From: Trogon surrucura
Taxonomy: Eukaryota; Chordata; Aves; Trogoniformes; Trogonidae
DNA length: 64,000 bases
Direction of reading: 5' to 3'
NCBI GenBank assembly: GCA_020746105.1
Contig: CM036621.1
Span: forward strand, 22,154,501 to 22,218,500
Shown: positions 25,937-41,700 of the stretch, in pieces
How positions within the stretch are numbered: the first letter of the stretch is position 1
How the letters are laid out: every line of letters begins with the position of its first letter
Position numbers and translations under genes: made by a program
Notes under the pieces: model-generated
Told to the model about the DNA's origin: nothing
The model's database searches: none
The model's input: the letters and a program-made list of their open reading frames with translations, nothing else

Positions 25937-27196
25937 CAGACACAATCCTTTTCCTGGACAGCAGGGGTCACACAGTTGCAGTTTATGAGCAAGAGAATTT
26001 TGTCTTTCTGCATACATGAAATTTTACAGAGGACAGGACAAAGAGACTGTGGATGGGGAAATTACTTGTTTGCAATTATACCCATGAGATGCAGAAGCAA
26101 AATGAGATTCCTCTGGAGTACCTAATCTCTCTGGGAAAGATGTTTTTGCTGTCCTCCTAAATTTAAGTTATTTCATTTTATTATGCAACATTTAAATCCT
26201 TGCAGCGATACTGATAGTAGAGAAGAGCAGCCAGAGAGTTGGTGGGAATCGCCATCACTCAGGTGCCTGAGCTTCTTGCAACAGCCTGCAAAGACGAGGA
26301 TGCGTTCTTCCTCTCCTTTGGCAGGAATCCAGACCATAAGTGAGAGGAAATGATATGGCCAAGAAAATAGGATGGAGAATGCAGCTACAGCTGCAGAACT
26401 TAGCCCCTGTAATGGCAGCTCATCTACATTCTCAGCTGTTCTTTACCCACATGACCTCTCACTCACGCTGTTCGCTTCTCTGTACCTTGGCATTCCAGCT
26501 AAGAGGTTGGGTGGGAGTGTGATTCAGATAGATGACACCATGCAGAGAAAAAAATCTCCTTGGCAGCCCTGTCTTGATTCATGTGAGAGTGCCAAGTGGC
26601 CACAGTGACAGGCAGCATTGTGCTGGCAAATGCCTCTGGGAGAGCAGAAGGCATGGGGGAGATGTTGGGAAAAGAACAAGGAGGAGCTGTAGGAAAGGTG
26701 CTCCTGGCTTGTGGAAAGGCTGGGCCATAAGAGTGCCTGAGAAATAAGAGGAGCTCCCAGGAGCAGCCAGATGTCCTACTGAAGGGGTGAAGGCAGACAG
26801 AGCTTCAGCCTCTGAACTGGGGTGGGAGTGGTCTCCTCTGGGAGGGATGCTGCAACTATCCTTCATCTGGCTGTGGGCAGCAGGATTGTCAGATCCAAGA
26901 ACAGCAGATAGAGCCGCTGATAGCCCTCATGCTGCATGACCAGCTTTCCCTCCCACGCTGTGAGCCTTCCTGACTGATGTTGTGCCGCAACTTGCATCCC
27001 AACTTATTGGGCTCCTTGCAGGCAGCACCCGTGGGCCCAGTGGCCAAAGAAGGAAAGACACTTGCCCCAGGAGGGGACAGCCCTTCCCACAGGACACTGG
27101 CCACAGGTGCTGCAGACCTGCTCTGCAGTGGAGCGGCAGACGTGGTCATTGCCTCAACTCAAAGAAAGTAACAGCTCAAATCCTTATAAACTGATT
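25937..27196. other. Convergent intergenic region between OPALIN-like and CYP2 genes
   Basis: The two flanking genes point towards each other. No coding exon is supported. Short open frames occur on both strands without splice signals or motifs. It probably holds both 3' UTRs. Confidence 0.45.
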
Positions 27197-27202
27197 TTTA
27201 TT
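27197..27202 (-). terminator. Poly(A) signal AATAAA of the CYP2 gene
   Basis: TTTATT on the plus strand reads AATAAA on the minus strand, about 370 bases beyond the CYP2 stop codon. It is the first canonical signal I noticed there, suggesting a short 3' UTR. Confidence 0.5.
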
Positions 27203-27574
27203 TATGGCATCATTAATGTACACATATGCAGCACTATCCATTTGCAAAACATTCTGCTCTCGTGCTGTGGGAGCAGCAGGTCATGGGCAGCCCAGGGAGC
27301 TGTGTTGGTGAGGAAAATCAGCTGTTTGATGCAGCCACTGTCCTCAGTGAGCCCATGAACAGAGCGTCAGTGCAACAGGCTGCAATGTCATCCAGGACCT
27401 CCCTGTGATGTGGTGAAGCAATTCTGAGAGGCCTTTAAGGTTTCTACTCTGTGCATATATCTGTACTTGGGCTGCTTTCTTGGTCGCCTTGGAAAGGTGA
27501 GCCATTGGTTTTACTAAGGGAGGTGCAAAGGAGTAGCCAGGCTCAGGACAGTGTGAAGAGAGGTTTTGTGCTTT

Positions 27575-32736
<5,162 letters not shown>

Positions 32737-32782
32737 TTTGCTTCTGCAGCTCAGGAGAGAATGACTCTGGCTGCTGAAGCCC

Positions 32783-32864
32783 AAGTTTATGTACTGAAGG
32801 GCTATGTTAGCTCAGCAGCAGGTTTTGGATTGCGTGGCTGAGTTAGTCAATATTACTAGTTAAT
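32783..32864 (-). promoter_or_regulatory. Putative CYP2 promoter: TATA-like box and HNF1-type half site
   Basis: Upstream of the CYP2 ATG (32736) the minus strand has a TATA-like ACATAAAC about 50 bases away. About 125 bases away the plus strand reads AGTTAATCATTTG (32858-32870), containing the GTTAAT half site of hepatocyte nuclear factor 1. HNF1 control is established for several liver CYP2 genes. Both calls are by eye and unproven. Confidence 0.3.
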
Positions 32865-32870
32865 CATTTG

Positions 32871-33980
32871 TTAGGTAGCCATGTGTTATGAAACTACAGC
32901 TTCTCTAAGGATTAATAGGTCATTGAAGACGCCTTATCTCAAATAACTGCAGAGGTCAACAGAGTTTAATAAGTTTATAATGTGCTCATAAAACTTGTTT
33001 GGTGTCACTAGAATTTCTTGTTAAGGATGTCACCCTAGGAATGCACTCTTCTATTAGAGGTACTCCCAGAAATTCACTGTCATGAGAGCATCTTCCAAGT
33101 TCTTCAGTGTCATTTGGATTTTCTATTCTTAGTATTGATAGTACAAGCTGTCAGTGGGGGGAGCCATCCTTACTTGTTCTTAAAGTCTTCCTGACATTAC
33201 CAGTGGCATTCGTACTGCATGTGACTGCTAAGAACATACTAACGTATGTTCTGCTTTGTGCACAGCAACTGCCTTAGTCTCTCTCCCTAGGGGTCTCTGG
33301 CGTCACGAGAGAGGAAATTATAAAATATCCATCTAACAAGGACAGAAAGGTCTCCAGACATCACAATAGACAAGAAAGGACTTGCTGGAAGAGATAAGAT
33401 GAAAACATAAGAAAAGGGGACTAGACCTTGGGACTCTGACCTCTTCAATGTCTCCTCGAGGTGAATGAGAGAAGCAGGTAGAGAAGAGAAAAATCAAGAA
33501 CTTTAGAGGGTCCCTGGGGAATGGCTTCCCAAGCTGAGACAGCTCACAGCTGCACTTGTGAGAGGATGAGTATAGGTTAGTGCAACCTGGCAACTAGTCC
33601 TTGCAATTGCAATGACCAAAGAGGCCCACCCAACCTACTGCAGGAAGCTGGCATTCTCAAGTTCCTGTTTTGTTGATGTCTGATTCCAATATGAGGAGCT
33701 ACTCCCCTGGAAGAGCCAGAGGTGGTCTATGAGGCTGTAGAGCATGCCTGGTGTGTTGTGAGGACTTCAAAAAGAGCTGGAGGCTTCCTGTCCAAGATTA
33801 CTGCAGGGGCTACGTACCTGCGAGGTCCCAATAGCCATAGCAATGGCAGGTAGAAAGGACTCTCAGGACTGTGGCACTGCCTGTGCTCAGCTTTCTCGGT
33901 CTGGCCACATCCATTTGTCTCTCCTGAGCTGTGACACTTCTGCAGGCAAACAGAGCAGAAGGTATTGTGAAGATAAGGGA
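32871..33980. other. Intergenic region upstream of CYP2
   Basis: No gene supported. The open frames present are short and lack motifs. The region runs into the CR1 3' piece that starts near 33985. Confidence 0.5.
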
Positions 33981-33984
33981 CATG

Positions 33985-34585
33985 GGACTTGGCAGGTGCC
34001 CAGAGAAGGGCAACAAAGCAGGTGAAGGATCTCAAGAACAAGTCTTGAGGACTATGAGGAGCAGCTGAGGCACTTGGTGTGGTTTAGTATGCAGGAAAGG
34101 AGGCTGAGGGAAGACCTTATTGCACTCTACAACTACCTTAATGGAGGTTGTAAACAAGTGGATGTTGGTCTCTTCTCACAAGTTACAACCAGTATGACAA
34201 GAGGAAACGGCTTCAGGTTACACCAAAGAAAGGTTTGGGAAAAACTTCTACACTGAAAGTTGCACTCTACAACTACCTTAATGGAGGTTGTAAACAAGTG
34301 GATGTTGGTCTCTTCTCACAAGTTACAACCAGTATGACAAGAGGAAACGGCTTCAGGTTACACCAAAGAAAGGTTTGGGAAAAACTTCTACACTGAAAGG
34401 GTTATCAAAGCCTGGAACAGGCTGCCCAAGGAAGTGGTTGAACAGCCATCCTTGGATGTGTTTAAAAGCCATCTAGATACGGTGCTCAGGGACATGGTTT
34501 AGAAGTGGGCCTGGTAGAGTTAGATAGCTGGTGAACTTGATGATCTTGAAGGTCTCTTCCAACCAAAACGATTCTGTGATTCTAA
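33985..34585 (+). mobile_element. CR1 3' segment carrying an internal tandem duplication
   Basis: The plus strand contains the CR1 ORF2 C-terminal coding text (CCAGAGAAGGGCAACAAAGC, then GGAGGCTGAGGGAAGACCTTATTGC, then AGGCTGCCCAAGGAAGTGGTTG) and ends with GATCTTGAAGGTCTCTTCCAACC and ATTCTGTGATTCT. It belongs to an older, more diverged subfamily than the copies at 21.6 and 49.2 kb. The frame is broken. Confidence 0.9.
34120..34399. repeat. Perfect 140-bp tandem duplication
   Basis: Bases 34120-34259 and 34260-34399 are identical over the full 140 bases, starting TTGCACTCTACAACTACC and ending ACTTCTACACTGAAAG. It lies within the CR1 piece. Single-copy CR1 elements have this text once, so this is a local duplication after insertion or an assembly error. 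Confidence 0.97.
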
Positions 34586-34699
34586 GGGGCATCGGTGCTT
34601 GGTTGGAGTGTGCTGGGTTTGCAGTGCAGCAGTGTGTTGATGTGAGCTTCGCATTTGCTCAGAGATGTTAGCAAAGGTCTCCACCCCTTGCAAAAATTT

Positions 34700-35170
34700 C
34701 TGTAGCTTACTGTATGGGCCAAAAGAGGCAGGACGCAGGAACAACCACAGACCACGGCTGAAATGCAAAGAGTAGATTTATTCTCACTATGTGGGAATCT
34801 GGAGAATCTTTGCAGCAGCACCTGAACGGAGGCACACAGGCAGCGATCACACGACCAACATGGCAAGCAGCAGCACAGGCATAAGATCTCTCCTTGCTAG
34901 AAAGCGTGTGGTATTTATCCCACTGCTTTGTTATATTTTGCTTACTGCTCTGCCTGAGTTCCCAGGACTCACACAATGGCTTTGCAGGGCAAGAATGTGA
35001 GAGATGCCTCTGCATCTATCCCAGGCCTCTGTTATCTAAGAGTGTGTGTGCTGCTTGTCGAGCACGCAAGGCCAAGCAGTAATCTAGTGTGATGTATGTG
35101 TTTTCCAACAACTCAGGTGCAAGTTGTTTGAGTGTACCTACAGTTCTCCTCGCCAAACTTCCATTGTACC
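34700..35170 (-). mobile_element. Probable solo LTR of an endogenous retrovirus (antisense)
   Basis: The stretch looks like an LTR read on the minus strand. A TATA-like GGGATAAATACC occurs at about 34911-34922. About 140 bases downstream in that direction the minus strand has GAGAATAAATCTAC (34771-34785), an AATAAA in the right place for the end of R. No gag, pol or env frame lies beside it. The ends were not defined with certainty, and no target-site duplication was identified. The assignment is by composition and signal spacing. Confidence 0.4.
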
Positions 35171-35273
35171 CCTACACTTACCTACACGTTCTTAAGTCAT
35201 CCTCGTTCTCTTGCATAGGCACAATAATTTGCTAGCTGTTCTTTTTAAATCTCATTTTACTTCTTAATGACCT

Positions 35274-35320
35274 GTACTTGATACTTTTGTAAAAAGTAAA
35301 AAGTAAAAAGTTTTGTAAAA
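35274..35320. repeat. Short TAAAAAG tandem repeat
   Basis: A few copies of a GTAAAAA-type unit occur in a row (TTGTAAAAAGTAAAAAGTAA and again TTTTGTAAAAACTG). Minor simple sequence. Confidence 0.8.
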
Positions 35321-38300
35321 ACTGAATTGCTGACAAGTTTGGGCTAGTTGCCCATCTGCTGGCCTAAACTCCTGTATCAGCTCAGATGTTGCCAGGGCAG
35401 TTCATGGAAGTTCATCTAGTTCTAGGAACTTCCGCCTGGTGAAAGTAGAGTTCATAGGAGTTCACACTGCTATATGAGGTTTCTCTTCTGCCAGGGTTCA
35501 CGACCTTCCCTGTAAAGTTCTCTTTTTCTGGGGACAAAGACTCACCTGTCGGTTCTGCCTCTCCACTTGCGACATACTTTGGGCAAAATCCCTGAACTAG
35601 GAATACTTCCAAAATTCCGCAATTTTATCTGGGTAAAATCATTATATTCCAAATACACCCACCACTGGGGATCTATTCTAAGTACACCATACACTGAGGA
35701 TTTACAAGAGGAGAAAAACCATAAGATGAGTCACTCAGACCTTTCCCGGTGGGAACCCATGGGCTTTTTCATGTCACAGTACGTCCAAGGGTTTTCTGAG
35801 TAATCACTTCTGTTTGCAGACTCTATGAGCAGACAGAGTTGGTCTGTCCTCTCCATTCATGTGAAAGTCCAGGAAGGCCAGGCTGAAATCTCCTCCTCTG
35901 CATCCTTCCCATGAACTTTGGTGTTAGTTCATTAGAGGCATGTATTAGGGATACCCAAAGAAAAGGTTACCAGTGTCATAGCTTTGCCTCTTTTATTCTA
36001 AAACTAAGCACAAGCTTGAAGAGAACCTGTCATCATTGTGTAGAATCTCCTGTAAGCTTGCAACTGCACCTTCTCTTTCTGGACCTCAGTTCAGAAGGTG
36101 GCACTGCAAAATGCTCCTCCTGTCCACTGTGCAGCTAGCACCCCTCATCCCTAGGATGCTTGGTGTGGATATCCCTGCTGTTTGCAAATGCTGTTGAAGG
36201 ACTGTTTGTACCGAGTTACTCCTCCATTCACTGCTTTGTACCACACAATGCATGGTACAGGCCAGACAAGCAGCAATCTCATTGGAGGCAGCCCCACAAC
36301 GCACAGGACATTTTGTACCTCTCTTCCTGACGCTTCTTGGTGGTCGTGTTTAACACCTCCTTTTCTTCCCACAGGTCTCTAGAGAGCTTTCTGCAGCCAG
36401 GGTAACTCCTACACTGCCACCATGTCTTCTCCAGTGTCCCAGGCTCAAAATTTTTAAGGAGGAGAGGATTTTCCTGATGGACATCCTAGAAAGAATTTAG
36501 CTTGCTGGGGTTATGATCAGCCTCAGGCTCTGTAGTGGCCTACAAAGAAGTTTGCTTCACCTATCTTCATCCTATCCTCTCGTGTCCTCTTTGTGGTGAT
36601 CTTGGGTGCTAGCTAAATTGGTGTTTACAGGTGGATCATGGTAACTCATGAGAACCATTGAACGGATGAGGAAGAGATTTGTGAAGGAGAGAGACCTGCC
36701 TGTTTCCTCTCATCCAGGCTGCAGTACTCTGCCCATAAGAAGTTCTTCTGAACAAGGCATGTCATTTCCATGAATTTCAGGCTCAATTCACTTGCCTCTC
36801 ATCTCTACATCATCCAACACAGCTGTCAAATGTGTGTGTAGAGATTGGGAAAGGGCGCTTACCTGAAACTGTTCTCAGCACAGGTATTGTTTGGTGGATC
36901 TACAGCACGCCCAGTGTTGCTTCACATAGTTATTCTTCAAGCATGTGTAAACACTTTTTTTCTGTCAGCACAAACAAACTATTGGTTAGTTAAAGTGTAA
37001 TGAAAACTATCTCTCTATAGCTCCAAAGTACTTTGTTTATTTTTTATCGTTTACCCAGTTATCAGCATGTAACATGGTCAAATGAACCACTCTGCACTCA
37101 CACAGTGGCTGTGAGATTTGAGGTAAACTGTCTTGGCACAATGTTCAGCTTCTGCAGAGACAAAACCTCCCTCTCTGCCAAAGTCCAAATATCTTCCCTG
37201 GGCACTGTGGCTGCCTGACACCCAGGCAGGCACTGGGGCAAGCACATTTATTTCATGAGCACTGCTCAGACAGCAGCCACGCAGGCAGCCTGGTGAGATC
37301 CATTTGCTTCAGTCCCTGCTGTGCAGAGCAGCTGAAAAGATCTTGTACTTCGTGGAACAGCCCTCCCAGCTGGTGTGTGAAATGAGCAGTGTGCAGGGTG
37401 ACTGGTGATGGTCAGCTGGGATCATGGCACCCTATAGAGCTGTAGAGGAAAGATGGGCTGTGAGCTAAGGTGGAAGAGCAGAAGAAATACCTCCCTTGGC
37501 CTCAGCTACTGCTCATGCTTGTTGATGAGGTCTAGGGCTGATTGGAGGAGCGAGCTACATGGTGCTGTGCAGATGTCTGGGAACTGGAGGGTCTGCTGAG
37601 AGCAGAAGCTACCAATGGAAGTGTATTATTAAGGGTCAAGATAGAAATCCTACTCATCTAACCCACATGCCATGCTGGGATGTGTGTGATGATCTAGTCC
37701 CAAAGGAATAAGAACATGATTACAAAAGGATGTGACAGCACAGGCTATGCCAGTGCTCCCACTGCAAAAAGTATGGTGCAAAGGGTGTGCACAAACCACA
37801 CGTGCATCACCTCTGCAGCAGTGCAAAGAGTTTCACACCTCTGTTGCACGAATGCAAAAACATCTGCATGGCAAAATGTACAATAAGGCTTTTACTCAAT
37901 GTGAGCACTGTAGCCTGATGTGTGGTTACATGAGACACTTCCAGTTACAGGCAGGCAATGGGTGCTGGCAGGTGGAGCTTTCTCTGGGATCACAGAGGCT
38001 CCACTTACGTGTATTTCAGACCCATCTTAGGGGCCCACTTGACAGCTTTTGGAGGTGGGGGGTCTCGCAGAGCATATGGTCCTGCCACCAGATAACCAGG
38101 CCTGGAACAGTCCTGCAGCTATCCCCACACAACCACACTGCAATAAAGGCTGTAGTCCACAGCCAGGAGTGTTTCGGGGAAATCACCTCGTTTCAGGTGT
38201 GCAAAGCTTCCTGAGCTCCACAGTTTTTCACAGATTTCACGAGGAGGGCTATTTCTGTGCTTATACGTCAGCACTCTGTGTCTGGCAATTGAAGCAGTGG

Positions 38301-38680
38301 CATCTCCAAAAGAGAAAAAAAGCATTGTCACTCAGCTTCTTGTACTCACGCTATGCAATGAGCAATTAGAGCAGCAGTAGTGTGCATGAGGAAAAGCAGG
38401 TGGATCTCCTGGATGGTCCAGCAGTAGGAAGAACTCAGGGCAAGAATAAAGGGTTTGAAGACCCTCCTGGGGCTCTACAGTAAATTGCACAGATGAGCTT
38501 CTTTCAGTTTTGTGATATGAATACAGACTTATCTCTTAAGTTCAGCTCTTGCCCTGTGGTTTTCTTCAAAGGGCGCAAGCAGATTGTGATGGGTTCAGAC
38601 CCAGGTGAGGGCAATGAAAGGTGTTAAACTGCAGGGCTGGGTCCACCTCATTTCAGAATTTCTATTCCCAGATGGATCAA
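35321..38680. other. Intergenic region upstream of ZP4
   Basis: No gene is supported. The longest frame, 37732-38214 (+), has scattered CxxC and H residues and may be a decayed zinc-finger remnant, but no intact C2H2 unit can be read. Remaining frames are short and unremarkable. Confidence 0.4.
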
Positions 38681-38682
38681 CA

Positions 38683-38777
38683 ATTTAAAAGGACTAGGCT
38701 AAGAGCACCTGCTTTATGGTCCTTAGCAAGAGAACAGGATGAGAGTTGTAGGGCAGTCTAGGACTGCATTTGGAGCT
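38683..38777 (+). promoter_or_regulatory. ZP4 proximal promoter: TATA-like box and E-box
   Basis: An AATTTAAAAGG TATA-like element at about 38682-38692 and an E-box CACCTG at 38706-38711 precede the ZP4 start at 38778. E-boxes bound by the oocyte factor FIGLA control vertebrate zona pellucida genes. Here the spacing is unusually close to the ATG, so the E-box may lie downstream of the transcription start. Called by eye. Confidence 0.3.
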
Positions 38778-41700
38778 ATGCTCTTCTGGAGTTTTCTTGG
38801 TTTACTTGCTTTTGTGCTGGGTGCTCAGAGTAGTGTTTTTTCTGATCACACCCTGCTGGCTTGTGGCCACGAAAGCCTGCATCTCACCTTACCTCCTGGC
38901 TGGGAAGGGAATGATTCTTTTGTACTGACTACTTGGGGTAAGTAAGCCTGGTATCAAGAGGCTTTCTTACTGCTGTATCTTTGCACAGTGCAGAGGTATG
39001 CCTGGAATGAGAAGAAGGGAGTGGGTTTTGATGTGAAGTGTTCTCTTAACAGCTTCAGTGGACCTTGTGTAACCAGGGAGCTGTTTATGTGACCTAGCAG
39101 TCATGGGTTTTGATGAAGTGCTCTGTGTGGATCTAGATGGTCTTGGCTACTGCATTTCCTCCAGACCCTAATGCTGGCTAGGGCCTTTCTCCCTGCAGAA
39201 AGATAGTGTTGTAGTGGACCCCATCTTCAATATGGTGTGCTGAAGTCACTGCTACTGACTCCTCTTTCCCTAGATACTGAGGGGAAGGCACATGCTCTGC
39301 AGAATGACTCTGAATGTGGGCTCTTGGTATCTGGGACTCCACGTGGCTCCAGGAAAATATCAGTTTCCTATACTGGTTGTTATGTCTTTGAATGGGTGAG
39401 TGATCTTAGGGGTTCTGCTGGGACTGTGACTACTGCTGCTCTGGCTGCACTGACTGGTATGGTGCTCCCCCAGGACGGCAGTTACCTCATGCTGATTGGG
39501 CTTGAAGGAACAGATGCTGCTGGGCAAAAGTTTCTTCATGAAGAGAAGCTGCTCAGGTGCCCTGTGGACCTTCCTGGTAAGACTCTGATAGCTCCTTGGG
39601 AAACCCTGCCTGTATCTTGCAGCAGTGAGCTCCCATCCTTTTGGATGACTGTTCCTAGGCCATCTAGGGGCTGGGAAAGAGAACATATTGCTATGTAGAA
39701 GATTCCCTGGAGAAGGGTTTGGACACAGGAGCCACCAACTTGATGGGGACTTGTGCCTCCTTCGAGGGGCCAGCAGGTGAGTGTTCCTTGTTTCTCCTAG
39801 GCATATTATGACTGCATGAGTCCCTGCAAGCTCAGGGATTGAGCCAGAGACTAGGTGCAATCATAGAACCATAGAATGGTTTTAGTTGGAAGGAACATTA
39901 AATACAATCTAGTTCCAGCTCCCGCACCCTGCCACTGTGGCCAGGGACACCTCCCACGAGACAAGGTTGCTCAAAGTCTAATACAGCCTGGTCTTGAACA
40001 CTTCTAGGGATGAGGCATTGACAACTTCTCTGAGCAACCCATTCCAGTTCTTACCACCCTCATGGTAAAAAACTTCTTCCTAATGATCTTCCTAACTACC
40101 AGGGTTGATGCAGAATGCTTTATCTTGACAGATTCCATGCAGTTCAGTGCTCCATGGCTTTAGGAGTAGAGTATGTTCCAGAGGAAGGCAGGTCCCTTCT
40201 AAGTGGGCTGCCATGACAACTCCAGACCATGTGTTTGACCCTTACCTGAGTCTAACTTCCATTGATTTGTATGCAGGGTCAGCAGGGCACCTTCTACCAG
40301 TGTCTTCTGTGTCTTTGTCCCCCTGCTCTTGTGCTTTAACTTCAAACTCCTGCTGTTTCTTCCAGCCCTGGATGCTCCAAGCAGTAGCGTCTGTTCTGCT
40401 GTCCTTGGCCAAGACCGGTTGCCATGTGCCTTCCTGCCTATCAGCCAGGGAGACTGTGAAGTGCGGGGCTGCTGCTATGACCCTAGGGACAGAGTGGAGC
40501 CTTGTTATTTTGGTAACACAGGTAAGATTGAGCAATTGTCCTCCCCTTTTCCTGCAGTAACTGCAAACCAGGATTCTTCCCTTTCCCGGCAGGGCAGGAT
40601 TGGTGTGCACTAGTCCTGCAGTGGCTTAGGGGTATGTTTTTGGCCATCAAGAGTACTTTGTCCTAATGAAGTGACCAGCTCTTTAATGTGTATTGCAACA
40701 GACCTGGGTTTATGGCTAGAATCAGTATTGCTGTCAGAACTGGTTGTGCTTGTCTTTCTGTGATTAGCACTTCCTTTGGGGGCTACAGGCCGGAGAACTT
40801 GCAAGACTTGCTGGGCTTGTCTTTGCTGTGGTATTTGAGTCTTCTTTCCATCCCTTTTCTCTCTGAGCTCAAGACTGATTATATCTTTTCCTCCAGTGAC
40901 AGCTCATTGCACACCAAATGGCCAGTTTTCCATTGCCATCTCTCGGGATGTGACCCTGCCACCAATTTTCCTGGACTCCGTGCAGCTGGCCAGTGGACGC
41001 AATACTGGCTGTGTCCCTGTCATGAAAAACCATGCCTTTGTTGTGTACCAGTTCCCACTCTCTGCCTGTGGCACCACTTTTCGGGTAAGAGCTGCAGCTG
41101 TCACTAGGTTGGAAGAGCAGGAGCTTGCAGACCTGGAACAACCTGATGTAGCTTTGGCTACTTAATGGTCATCCTATAGACGTCCAGACGCCAAATGCTG
41201 TTCTTGGGCCTGGCATTAATCCAGCTTGACTTTATTGCATTTGTAGCACTTCTGTCATTGCAGGTGGCTGGAGACCAGGCCATATATGAGAATGAGTTGG
41301 TGGCATCCAGCGGTGTGAAGAATGGGAGCCTTGGCTCTGTCATTAGGGATAGCACTTTCAGGTAATACTCTGGGGCTGCTATTGCTGGGTGCCTGTGTGT
41401 TCAATGTCACTAGAGAAATTCCTGCTTGTCACAAGTTCTGAATTCACAAGAGGGAACTGGTGTAGGCTAAGGGCTCCTATGTCTCTAGTTAGTTGGGAAT
41501 AAAGCTGCTAGTGACGCTCTGCAGACTCAAATTTGAACTCTGAAGATAATTTCAAGTATTTGTTAAAAGGAAGTGTTAGAGGAAAGATTTGGGACATGAC
41601 TAGTTAAAGCTGATATTATGTTTCCATCCTGGAAAAAGGAGACATCAGAGTAACCCTTCTTATCTGCCTGATCCAGTGTTTTCCTGTCCCACCAGATTAC

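Noticed and set aside
39360-39860. 166-codon minus-strand frame
   Set aside because: It is antisense to ZP4 exons 2-3 and intron 3 and has no motif.
40366-41084. Assignment of the zona gene to ZP1, which also has a trefoil domain
   Set aside because: There is no long proline- or glutamine-rich N-terminal region, total length is 545 aa, and the internal phrases match ZP4 closely.
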